Below, piece after piece: positions 1 to 5,454 of a stretch of DNA of 7,048 nt. Location: positions 1 through 7,048 of the forward strand of contig DAIDOU010000208.1 in assembly GCA_027458945.1 (NCBI GenBank), written 5' to 3'. Numbering within the stretch: position 1 is the stretch's first letter; every line of letters begins with the position of its first letter. The translations under genes and the position numbers were made by a program. The notes under the pieces are model-generated. The model did no database searches and was not told the origin of the DNA. It saw nothing but the letters and a program-made list of their open reading frames with translations. The stretch is from Acidobacteriota bacterium. Lineage in GTDB: Bacteria > Acidobacteriota > Thermoanaerobaculia > Thermoanaerobaculales > Thermoanaerobaculaceae.

Positions 1-259
1 GGCGCGGGCCGCCGTCGATGCGGTCGCCGAGCGCGCCGCCGGCGTGCGCCGGCCGCTGCTGGTCTATCCGATGCTCTCGGCGGCCCGCGACCTGATCGTG
101 GGCCTGGTGTGGGCGGTGCCGTTCGTGTCATCGACGGTGGCATGGCGCGGGCAGAGGTACGCCATCGGCGCGCGCACGCTGCTGGTCGGTGCCGACAGTG
201 CGGGCGCCGGCGCCGGCCGTGCCGGCGAACCGGTCGGACCGGCCCTCGCGGGTTCCTAG
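1..259 (+). CDS. C-terminal tail of a glycosyltransferase, ceramide glucosyltransferase/HpnI-like (5' partial)
   Basis: An open frame enters from the left edge (first full codon at base 2) and ends at TAG 257-259, giving about 85 residues. The readable part runs RRPLLVYPMLSAARDL, then a hydrophobic stretch (IVGLVWAVPFVSS), then TVAWRGQRYAIGARTLLV, and finishes with an Ala/Gly-rich, probably disordered tail. An Arg-Asp-Leu, a hydrophobic membrane-type segment and a WRG-x-x-Y-x-(I/L) ending are what I recall at the C-terminus of family-2/21 glycosyltransferases such as ceramide glucosyltransferase and the hopanoid enzyme HpnI. The catalytic domain, with its DxD and QxxRW motifs, lies outside the window, so the substrate cannot be judged. 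A GTG at 44 is open in frame, but nothing suggests it is a real start because similar sequence continues upstream of it. The gene converges on the phosphodiesterase gene and the two overlap by 4 bp. Family assignment is moderate; the specific enzyme is uncertain. Confidence 0.6.
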   Translation, partial: ARAAVDAVAERAAGVRRPLLVYPMLSAARDLIVGLVWAVPFVSSTVAWRGQRYAIGARTLLVGADSAGAGAGRAGEPVGPALAGS

Positions 260-2136
260 CGGCGCGCCTGCGCCGGGGGCTCGACGCCGGCGAGACGCGC
301 GACGAACGCGGCCACCTCGGGGAGCGATCGCTCGCCGACGTGGCGGCGTGGGACGCCGGCGCCGCGGGCGAGCCAGATCGCGGCCATCTCGGGGTGGGTG
401 TCGAGGTAGCCGTGGCGGCCGACCACGGAGGCCGGCTCGTGCCACGGCGCCCCGGGAGCGCCGATCCCGGGGTCGGCGGCGAACCCCGGATGCAGGAACA
501 CGACGAGATCGCCCGCGGCGGGCGAATCGAGGCCGACCTCGGCGAGCTCCGAGCGGCCCACGATCCGCTCGACCACATCGGCGCCGTCGACCTGGGCCTG
601 CGCCAGCGCCACCGCCGCGGCCCGCAAGACCTGGGCCCGCTCGGCGGGCGCCACCACGCCGCCCGCCTCGCGGCCCGCCAGGTTGACGTAGAGATGGGCG
701 CAACCGCCGTCGGCGACCGCTACCAGGCGTGAGGTTGGCGCCACCCGCCACCCGCGACCGGCGCGCTCGGCGGTGGCGAGGCCGGCATGCTGCAGCAACT
801 GGTTGATCTCGACGCTCTCCCACACCGGCGCCATGCCGTGGTCGGAGACCACGACCAGCGCATCGCGATCGAGGTCGAGCGCGCGCGCCACCTCGCCGAC
901 CGCGCGGTCGCCGATGCAAAACGCGTCGGTGACCGCGGCGCGGGCGGCGGCGGCGCGCGCGGGGGTGAACTCCCGCTGCCGGCGGTCGGTGAGAAGGAGC
1001 CGGTGCTCGACCTCGTCCACGACCGGCTGGTAGAGCATGAGCAGATCGAAGCGTTCGCGCGCGATCGCGGTGCGGCCGCAGGCGGTGAAGAACTCGGAGA
1101 AGCGCCGCACCTGAGTCAGCAGCTCGGCGGCCGTGAGCCCGGGCGCTCCGGATTTCCGCCGCGCGAGGGCGCTCTCGTCGCCGGGACCGGGCCAGAACCC
1201 GGCCGTCGCATCGAGCGCCTCGCGGAACTCGCGCGGGTACGCCTCGGTTGCGTAAAACCCTCCGCGGTAGACCGTGACGCCGGCGAGGTCCGCCGGCAGC
1301 CGTTGCAACAGGCACCAGGCCCCGACCGTGCGCTCGCCGCCGTCAGGGTGCGGGGCCCGCAGTCGCAGCGGGAACCACTCGCCGGCGTGAACGCGGGCCA
1401 GCGTGCCCGCGCCCGCATCCTCGGCGACGGCAAGCGTGTCGTAGTCGGCGATGCCGTCGTTGCTCGTGTCGAGCGCGGTCGCGGTGAACGTCACCGCGGC
1501 CGGCAACCCGGGCGTGGAAAACTCGACCGTGATCGCGGCCCGCCGCGGCGGGGAGAAGCTCGCCAGGCCCGCCGGGAGCGCGGCTGCGGCGAACTCGCTT
1601 GCCGCGAGGGTCAGCGTTCGCGGCGGCGCGTACGGCGCCAACACGTAGGTCAGGCCGAAGTCGGCCCTGCGCGCCGGCGTGGTCCCGTCACACCCCGGGA
1701 ACGCCAGCACGCCGACGCGGCGCCGTTGCCGCCGGAACGCCTGCCACAGCGACTCGGCGCCCCACGGCACCGCGAAGCCGGAAACCTCCGAGCCCACCGC
1801 GGCGCCGGGGAGCTTGAATTCGTTGGCCACGATCCCGGTGACGGCGGGGAACGCCCCGGTGGCGATCGCGGCATGGCTCGCCGCCGTCAGCGTGGGGTTC
1901 ACCGCGATGGCGCGCTCGACCACGGTGCCGTCGGCGAACGCCGCGACGCCGTCGGGGTCGGTGTAGACGGCGGCGCGGAGGTTGTCGCGGTGGCGCTCGG
2001 CGGCGAACCCGTCGAGCGAGAGCAGCACGACGCGTCGGGCCGTCGTCGCTCCCCCCGGGGTTGTGCGCGGGGCCTCGGCCGGGATGCACGCCAGCAGCGC
2101 GAGGACGCCGGGGAGGAGCTGAGTCGGGGTCCGCAT
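256..2136 (-). CDS. Alkaline-phosphatase-superfamily phosphodiesterase / nucleotide pyrophosphatase (NPP-like), predicted lipoprotein
   Basis: The gene encodes 626 residues. The N-terminus (MRTPTQLLPGVLALLAC) is a short export signal ending in a lipobox-like LLAC with Cys17, so a membrane-anchored lipoprotein is likely; Leu at -2 is not the favoured residue. All seven metal and catalytic positions of the type I phosphodiesterase/NPP family can be matched. They are Asp42 (LLSLDGF), nucleophile Thr84 (NPTLTAASHA), Asp374 and His378 (PVVDEVEH), Asp432-His433 (VVSDHGM) and His575 (GRHGYLDTHPEM). The enzyme should therefore hold two zinc ions and cleave phosphate mono- or diesters outside the cytoplasm; the substrate is unknown. 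Between the motifs, residues about 185-330 form an extra, apparently beta-rich region with an acidic loop DTSNDGIADYD (223-233). The ATG at 2136 fits the signal peptide but has no clear ribosome binding site. The gene diverges from phoU, and a PHO-box-like repeat lies upstream, suggesting phosphate-starvation control (inference). Its end overlaps the glycosyltransferase stop by 4 bp. Confidence 0.88.
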   Translation of the reverse strand: MRTPTQLLPGVLALLACIPAEAPRTTPGGATTARRVVLLSLDGFAAERHRDNLRAAVYTDPDGVAAFADGTVVERAIAVNPTLTAASHAAIATGAFPAVTGIVANEFKLPGAAVGSEVSGFAVPWGAESLWQAFRRQRRRVGVLAFPGCDGTTPARRADFGLTYVLAPYAPPRTLTLAASEFAAAALPAGLASFSPPRRAAITVEFSTPGLPAAVTFTATALDTSNDGIADYDTLAVAEDAGAGTLARVHAGEWFPLRLRAPHPDGGERTVGAWCLLQRLPADLAGVTVYRGGFYATEAYPREFREALDATAGFWPGPGDESALARRKSGAPGLTAAELLTQVRRFSEFFTACGRTAIARERFDLLMLYQPVVDEVEHRLLLTDRRQREFTPARAAAARAAVTDAFCIGDRAVGEVARALDLDRDALVVVSDHGMAPVWESVEINQLLQHAGLATAERAGRGWRVAPTSRLVAVADGGCAHLYVNLAGREAGGVVAPAERAQVLRAAAVALAQAQVDGADVVERIVGRSELAEVGLDSPAAGDLVVFLHPGFAADPGIGAPGAPWHEPASVVGRHGYLDTHPEMAAIWLARGAGVPRRHVGERSLPEVAAFVARLAGVEPPAQARR

Positions 2137-2142
2137 CGGCCG

Positions 2143-2148
2143 AGTGTA
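2143..2148 (-). promoter_or_regulatory. Candidate -10 element for the phosphodiesterase gene
   Basis: On the minus strand the hexamer TACACT matches four of six TATAAT positions and lies 6 bp before the ATG at 2136. No good -35 hexamer sits 17 bp upstream (GGCGCC there), which would fit an activator-dependent promoter helped by the PHO-box-like repeat. If it is used, transcription would begin at or next to the start codon and give a leaderless message, in keeping with the lack of a Shine-Dalgarno sequence. The evidence is weak, since a single AT-richer hexamer in GC-rich DNA can arise by chance. Confidence 0.28.
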
Positions 2149-2180
2149 ACGGAGAGCGCCGCGGCGGCGCCGGCAGCGCG

Positions 2181-2202
2181 CTTCACCCCACCTTCACCTG
2201 GA
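2181..2202 (+). promoter_or_regulatory. PHO-box-like direct repeat (two 11-nt units beginning CTTCACC)
   Basis: CTTCACC occurs at 2181-2187 and again at 2192-2198, so the two 7-mers start exactly 11 bp apart with a CCAC spacer. PhoB/PhoP sites in several bacteria are tandem 11-nt direct-repeat units; the Streptomyces PhoP unit has a GTTCACC core and the E. coli unit has CTGTCAT. The match in both core and period, between a phosphatase-type gene and phoU-phoB-phoR, makes a binding site for the adjacent response regulator plausible. No third unit is seen on either side. The box begins 45 bp upstream of the phosphodiesterase start and ends about 195 bp before phoU. The binding assignment is inference. 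Confidence 0.45.
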
Positions 2203-2223
2203 CGGGCGACGATCCCCGGGGAG

Positions 2224-2245
2224 GCCGCGCCCGCCCCGGCGCGGC
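2224..2245. repeat. Inverted repeat, 8-bp perfect arms with 6-nt loop
   Basis: GCCGCGCC (2224-2231) and GGCGCGGC (2238-2245) are exact reverse complements separated by CGCCCC. The repeat ends 2 bp before a TTGACA hexamer, so it could be an operator or an RNA hairpin. GC-only inverted repeats arise easily in this background, so function is not established. Confidence 0.3.
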
Positions 2246-2247
2246 AG

Positions 2248-2253
2248 TTGACA
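2248..2253 (+). promoter_or_regulatory. TTGACA, possible -35 element toward phoU
   Basis: This is a perfect match to the sigma-70 -35 consensus, and unusual for the local composition. The best -10 partner at 18-bp spacing is GAAAGT (2272-2277), only three of six positions, so a promoter here would be weak or need an activator. A second possible -10 for phoU, TACGCT at 2358-2363, has no convincing -35. Confidence 0.28.
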
Positions 2254-2293
2254 GCGGAGCGGGGGGAGCGGGAAAGTGGTGCATTGCAGCGGA

Positions 2294-2303
2294 CCAACGT
2301 TGG
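2294..2303. repeat. CCAACGTTGG perfect 10-bp palindrome
   Basis: This perfect palindrome lies midway between the possible TTGACA promoter and the phoU start and contains an AACGTT core in GC-rich surroundings. It could be an operator half-site pair, but there is no second copy in the intergenic region. Confidence 0.2.
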
Positions 2304-2384
2304 CGGCCCGATCGCCCACGCCGGCCCCCGGCCGTTTTGCGGCGGTCGGCGCCGGGGTACGCTGGTGCGGGGCGGCGGGAGCGG

Positions 2385-2392
2385 TAGGGAGG
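2385..2392 (+). promoter_or_regulatory. Ribosome binding site of phoU
   Basis: TAGGGAGG lies 4 nt before the ATG at 2397. It is the clearest Shine-Dalgarno sequence in the window and fixes the phoU start. Confidence 0.75.
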
Positions 2393-2396
2393 CCAC

Positions 2397-3074
2397 ATGC
2401 CGGAGCGGATGCTGGAGCACGACCTCGAGGGGCTGAAGAAGCTTCTCCTGACGATGGCGGGGGAGGTGGAGCGGCAGCTCGGGATGGCGATTCGCGCGCT
2501 GGTGGAGCGCGACAGCGCCCTGGCCGAAGCGGTGATCGCCGGGGACGAGGTGATCGACCGGCGCGAGGTCGAGGTGGACCACAAGGTCATCGAGCTGATC
2601 CTGCGCACGCGGCCGATGGCCCGTGACCTGCGCCTGGCGATGACCGCGATCAAGATCGCCCCCGACCTCGAGCGGGTCGCCGACCACGCCGTCGCCATCG
2701 CCCGCCAGGCGTTGCGTCTGAACGAGGTGCCGCCGCTCAAGCCGTTCATCACGATCCCGCGGATGGCCGAGGAGGCCAACGCGATGGTGCGCGACGCGAT
2801 CGCCGCGTTCGTGCAGGGCGATTCGCAGCGGGCGCGCCGCGTGATCGCGCGTGACGATGCGGTGGACGAGATGCACGAGCAGATCTTCCGCGAGCTGCTC
2901 ACCTACATGCTGGAGGACACGCGGACGATCCAGCGCGCGCTCGCGTTGCTGCTGGCCTCGCGCTCGCTCGAGCGCATCGCCGACCAGGGGACCAACATCG
3001 CGGAGCAGGTCGTGTACCTGGTCGAGGCGGAGGACATCCGTCACCGCCACGGCGAGGGAGCGGAGCCGGGGTGA
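2397..3074 (+). CDS. phoU: PhoU, phosphate-signalling regulator
   Basis: The 225-residue length is normal for PhoU. The protein is wholly helical in character and consists of two related three-helix repeats. Each repeat carries the family's metal-binding signature: DLERVADH at 90-97 (Glu92, Asp96) and SLERIADQ at 190-197 (Glu192, Asp196). The second copy has Gln197 where His is common, followed by the typical TNIAEQVVYLVE. PhoU is a cytoplasmic peripheral protein that links the Pst phosphate transporter to the PhoR kinase and keeps PhoR in its inhibitory state when phosphate is sufficient. The ATG is fixed by a strong ribosome binding site. The stop overlaps the start of the response regulator gene (GTGA, 3071-3074), so the two are translationally coupled. 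Having phoU first in a phoU-phoB-phoR operon without adjacent pst genes differs from E. coli, where phoU ends the pst operon and phoBR are separate. Confidence 0.95.
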   Translation: MPERMLEHDLEGLKKLLLTMAGEVERQLGMAIRALVERDSALAEAVIAGDEVIDRREVEVDHKVIELILRTRPMARDLRLAMTAIKIAPDLERVADHAVAIARQALRLNEVPPLKPFITIPRMAEEANAMVRDAIAAFVQGDSQRARRVIARDDAVDEMHEQIFRELLTYMLEDTRTIQRALALLLASRSLERIADQGTNIAEQVVYLVEAEDIRHRHGEGAEPG

Positions 3075-3757
3075 GCGCGCGGGTCTTCGTGGTCGAGGAC
3101 GACGCCGACATCGCGGCGATGGTCCGGCGCCAACTCGAGCGCACCGTCGCGTGCACGGTGACCGCGTTCGCGCGCGGCGACGAGTTCCTGGCGGCGTGCG
3201 AGCTGGCGACGCCGGACCTGATCGTGCTCGACCTCAACCTCCCCGACACCGACGGCCTCGTGCTCTGCCGCGAGGTGCGGGCGTGGGAGGCGACGCGGAC
3301 GGTGCCGATCTTGATGCTGACGGCGCGCGCGGCGGAGGGCGACCGGGTCGCCGGCCTCGAACTCGGCGCCGACGACTACTTGACCAAGCCGTTCTCGCTG
3401 CGCGAGCTGTCGGCGCGCGTCGCCGCGCTCCTGCGGCGGGTGGAGTGGGAGCGCGGCACGCCGGGAGGCGTCTACCGCGACAGCCGCCTCGCCGTCGATC
3501 CGGCGCGGTTCCAGGTGACGCGCGACGGCACGGACGTCCACCTCACACGGCGCGAGTTCGCGGTGCTCTGGCACCTGATCTCGCTCGCCGGCCGGGTCGC
3601 CTCGCGGGAGCAGATCCTCGACGCCGTGTGGGGGCTCGCCTCGGACGTCGACCCGCGCACGGTGGATGCCCACATCCGCACGCTGCGCAAGAAGCTCGGC
3701 CTCGACGTGGTCGAGACGCTGATCGGCTCCGGCTACCGCTTCGTGGGGCGCCCGTGA
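3071..3757 (+). CDS. phoB: PhoB/PhoP-type response regulator (OmpR family)
   Basis: The 228-residue length is usual for the OmpR/PhoB family. The N-terminal receiver domain (about 1-122) has the acidic pocket Glu9-Asp10-Asp11, phosphoacceptor Asp54 (IVLDLNLPDTDG), switch Thr84 (LMLTAR) and Lys106 (LTKPF). The C-terminal winged-helix domain (about 132-228) contains LTRREFAVLWHL, the recognition-helix segment RTVDAHIRTLRKKLG and the terminal hairpin IGSGYRF. When phosphorylated it should dimerise and bind direct-repeat sites; the CTTCACC repeat at 2181 is the obvious candidate. The GTG start lies inside the phoU stop (GTGA), with GGAG at 3062-3065 as ribosome binding site. Receiver and output domains alone do not separate PhoB from other OmpR-family regulators, so the name rests on its position between phoU and a PhoR-type kinase. 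Confidence 0.9.
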   Translation: MSARVFVVEDDADIAAMVRRQLERTVACTVTAFARGDEFLAACELATPDLIVLDLNLPDTDGLVLCREVRAWEATRTVPILMLTARAAEGDRVAGLELGADDYLTKPFSLRELSARVAALLRRVEWERGTPGGVYRDSRLAVDPARFQVTRDGTDVHLTRREFAVLWHLISLAGRVASREQILDAVWGLASDVDPRTVDAHIRTLRKKLGLDVVETLIGSGYRFVGRP

Positions 3758-5424
3758 GGCCGCGAGGGGTCGGCCTGCTCGTCGCGGCCGGGGCGCTGGC
3801 CGTGGCACTGGTGGCGGTGGCGGTCGAGGACGCGGTGCAGCGCGCCGCCGCCCGGGCCGCGTTCGTCAAGCGGCTGCAGGACGCGGTCGCGACGCTCGCC
3901 CCCGACGCCGCCCGGCTGTTCGCGCTCGACCCCGGGCGGGCGTACGACGAGATCCGGCGCTGGGCTGCGGCGAGCGGGTTTCGAGTCACGCTGATCGAGC
4001 CGGACGGCAACGTCCGCGCCGACTCGTGGGCGTTCGCCGGGCCGCTGCCGCGGCTCGAGAACCACGCCGGCCGCCCCGAGGTCGTGGCCGCGCGGACCGC
4101 GGGCGAGGGGATGGGGTCACGGCGCTCGGCGACCACCGGGCGGGTGACGACGTACGTGGCGCAGGAGATCGGATCGGCGGGACACGAGGTCGGGTTCCTG
4201 CGCCTGGCGCAGGAGCAGCCAGCCGACCAGGCGCCGTGGGCCGGGATCGGGGCCGCCCTCGCGGCGGCGTGGCTCGTCGGCCTGGCCGGTAACCGCTGGG
4301 AGCGGCGGCGCCACGACGCGGTGGCGGCGCACCTGGTGGCGTGGAGCGACCTTCCCGCCGATGCGGGCCTGGAGACGCTCGCCGCAGACGCCGACCGCCA
4401 TGTGCGCGCCTTGCGCGACGGCCTCCATCGCGAGGTCGACGCGACGAGGGCGGCGCTCGAACAGATCGCCGAGGGCGTCGTGCTCCTCGACGCCGAGGGC
4501 GTGGTGCGCTACGCGAACGCCGCGGCCGCCACGTTGCTCGGGGAGGCTCCGGCCGTCGGCCACCTCTTCCTCGAGGCGGTGCGGATCCCCGAGGTGATGA
4601 CCGTGGTGAACGACGTGCTGGCGGGGGGAGGGACGCGACACGCGAGCGTCACCGCCGGCGATGGGCTCGACCTCGCGGTGCGGGGGTCGGCGCTGACGCA
4701 CCCCGTGCTGGCGGCCGCCGTCGTGCTGACCGACCTGCGCGGCGAGCACCGCCTCGAGCGGGCGCGGCGGGCGCTGGTCGGCGACCTGGCCCATGAGCTG
4801 CGCACCCCGCTGACGGTGCTCACCGGGCTCGCCGAGGAGCTCGCCGAGTCCGGGACGGACCGCGAGCTGGCGGCGACGCTCGCCCGCCAGGTGCACAAGC
4901 TGCGAGCGTTCGCACGGGACCTCGAGGAGCTGGCGCGGATCGAGGCCGGCCAGCTCCGGCTCGACATCGCCGCGACCGATGCGGCCGCAGTCGCCCGCCA
5001 GGTCGTGGCGGAGCTCGGCGGGTCGGCTCGCGACGCCGGCGTCACGCTCGCCTGCGAGGGCGCGGCGGCGTCGCTGCGGACCGACGCGGTGCGCTTAGCG
5101 CAGGTCCTGGCGAACCTGGTGGACAACGGGATCCGGTACAACCGGCCGGGTGGCCACGTGACGGTGGCGTTCGCCACGGAAGGCGACGGCGTGCGCATCG
5201 ACGTGACCGACGACGGCGTCGGCATCCCGGCGGCGGAGATGCCGCTCGTGTTCCAGCGCTTCTACCGGGTGCGCCGGCAGGCCGAGGCGGCGGGCGGGAG
5301 CGGGCTCGGCCTCGCCATCGTCAAGCACCTCGTGCGCGCGCTCGGCGGCACCGTCACGCTCGCCTCGCGCGAGGGCGAGGGCACGACGGTCACGCTGCTG
5401 TTGCCGGCCGGCGGCCCGTCCTGA
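3754..5424 (+). CDS. phoR: PhoR-type sensor histidine kinase
   Basis: The protein has 556 residues from GTG 3754, which overlaps the regulator stop (GTGA, 3754-3757). A first membrane segment (about 6-24) leads into an extracytoplasmic sensor domain (about 25-160) with VTLIEPDGNVRADS, a LENHAGRPEV segment and GMGSRRSATTG, as in PhoR/WalK-type outside PAS domains. A second membrane segment (about 161-179) is followed by a short, degenerate HAMP-like linker and a cytoplasmic PAS domain (about 228-325, GVVLLDAEGVVRYANAAA). The kinase core has the H-box LAHELRTPL with phosphoacceptor His347, N-box LVDNGIRYN (Asn458), G1 box DDGVGIP (487-490), F-box VFQRFYRV and G2 box GGSGLGLAI (514-522). All catalytic boxes are intact. 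It should phosphorylate the upstream regulator and, in the PhoR scheme, be restrained by PhoU. The reading frame stays open far upstream of 3754, but that stretch lies on top of phoU and the regulator in another frame and is not part of the gene. Confidence 0.92.
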   Translation: MRPRGVGLLVAAGALAVALVAVAVEDAVQRAAARAAFVKRLQDAVATLAPDAARLFALDPGRAYDEIRRWAAASGFRVTLIEPDGNVRADSWAFAGPLPRLENHAGRPEVVAARTAGEGMGSRRSATTGRVTTYVAQEIGSAGHEVGFLRLAQEQPADQAPWAGIGAALAAAWLVGLAGNRWERRRHDAVAAHLVAWSDLPADAGLETLAADADRHVRALRDGLHREVDATRAALEQIAEGVVLLDAEGVVRYANAAAATLLGEAPAVGHLFLEAVRIPEVMTVVNDVLAGGGTRHASVTAGDGLDLAVRGSALTHPVLAAAVVLTDLRGEHRLERARRALVGDLAHELRTPLTVLTGLAEELAESGTDRELAATLARQVHKLRAFARDLEELARIEAGQLRLDIAATDAAAVARQVVAELGGSARDAGVTLACEGAAASLRTDAVRLAQVLANLVDNGIRYNRPGGHVTVAFATEGDGVRIDVTDDGVGIPAAEMPLVFQRFYRVRRQAEAAGGSGLGLAIVKHLVRALGGTVTLASREGEGTTVTLLLPAGGPS

Positions 5425-5426
5425 AC

Positions 5427-5454
5427 GGCGCTGTCCGGCTGGCCGGGGAGCGCC
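5427..5454. terminator. Hairpin between convergent phoR and HIT genes, probable bidirectional terminator
   Basis: The arms are GGCGCTGTCCGG and CCGGGGAGCGCC around a CTGG loop. They form a 12-position stem with ten Watson-Crick pairs, one G-T wobble and one G-G mismatch. The hairpin fills nearly the whole 30-bp gap between the phoR stop (5424) and the HIT stop (5455). Neither strand shows a T-run after it, so it is not a classical intrinsic terminator. Its position between converging genes still favours a terminator or 3'-end stabilising role. Confidence 0.55.

Larger units (their letters stand above)
2137..2396. other. Divergent intergenic region between the phosphodiesterase and phoU
   Basis: This 260-bp stretch is the longest non-coding segment in the window and must hold the promoters for both divergent genes. 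Reading it on both strands shows a 7-bp direct repeat with 11-bp periodicity (2181-2198), a CCCCGGGG palindrome (about 2214-2221), an 8-bp perfect inverted repeat (2224-2245), a TTGACA hexamer (2248-2253), a CCAACGTTGG palindrome (2294-2303), a small hairpin before TTTT (2322-2338) and candidate -10 hexamers close to each gene. Open frames cross the region, but they lack plausible starts or composition and I do not regard any as a gene. Confidence 0.8.

Noticed and set aside
44..259. A separate small protein starting at the GTG at 44
   Set aside because: The frame continues upstream to the window edge without a stop, and the sequence looks like the tail of a larger glycosyltransferase.
2322..2338. 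CGGCC-CCC-GGCCG hairpin followed by TTTT, resembling a small intrinsic terminator or attenuator before phoU
   Set aside because: The stem is only 5 bp with a 3-nt loop and the T-run is only four bases. Such elements are common by chance in GC-rich DNA, and there is no leader peptide.
787..2436. A 549-codon open frame on the plus strand opposite the phosphodiesterase gene
   Set aside because: Its translation is Arg/Gly/Ala-rich low-complexity sequence without recognisable motifs. Long antisense frames are expected opposite genes in very GC-rich DNA, and the minus-strand gene has all its catalytic motifs.
1899..3050. A 383-codon minus-strand frame across the intergenic region and phoU
   Set aside because: It reads as His/Arg/Leu-rich shadow of phoU and covers the promoter region; there are no family motifs.
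2851..5424. An 857-codon plus-strand frame that would fuse new sequence to the N-terminus of the histidine kinase
   Set aside because: The part before 3754 overlaps phoU and the response regulator in another frame and is Arg-rich nonsense. The kinase begins naturally at the GTG overlapping the regulator stop, directly before its first membrane segment.
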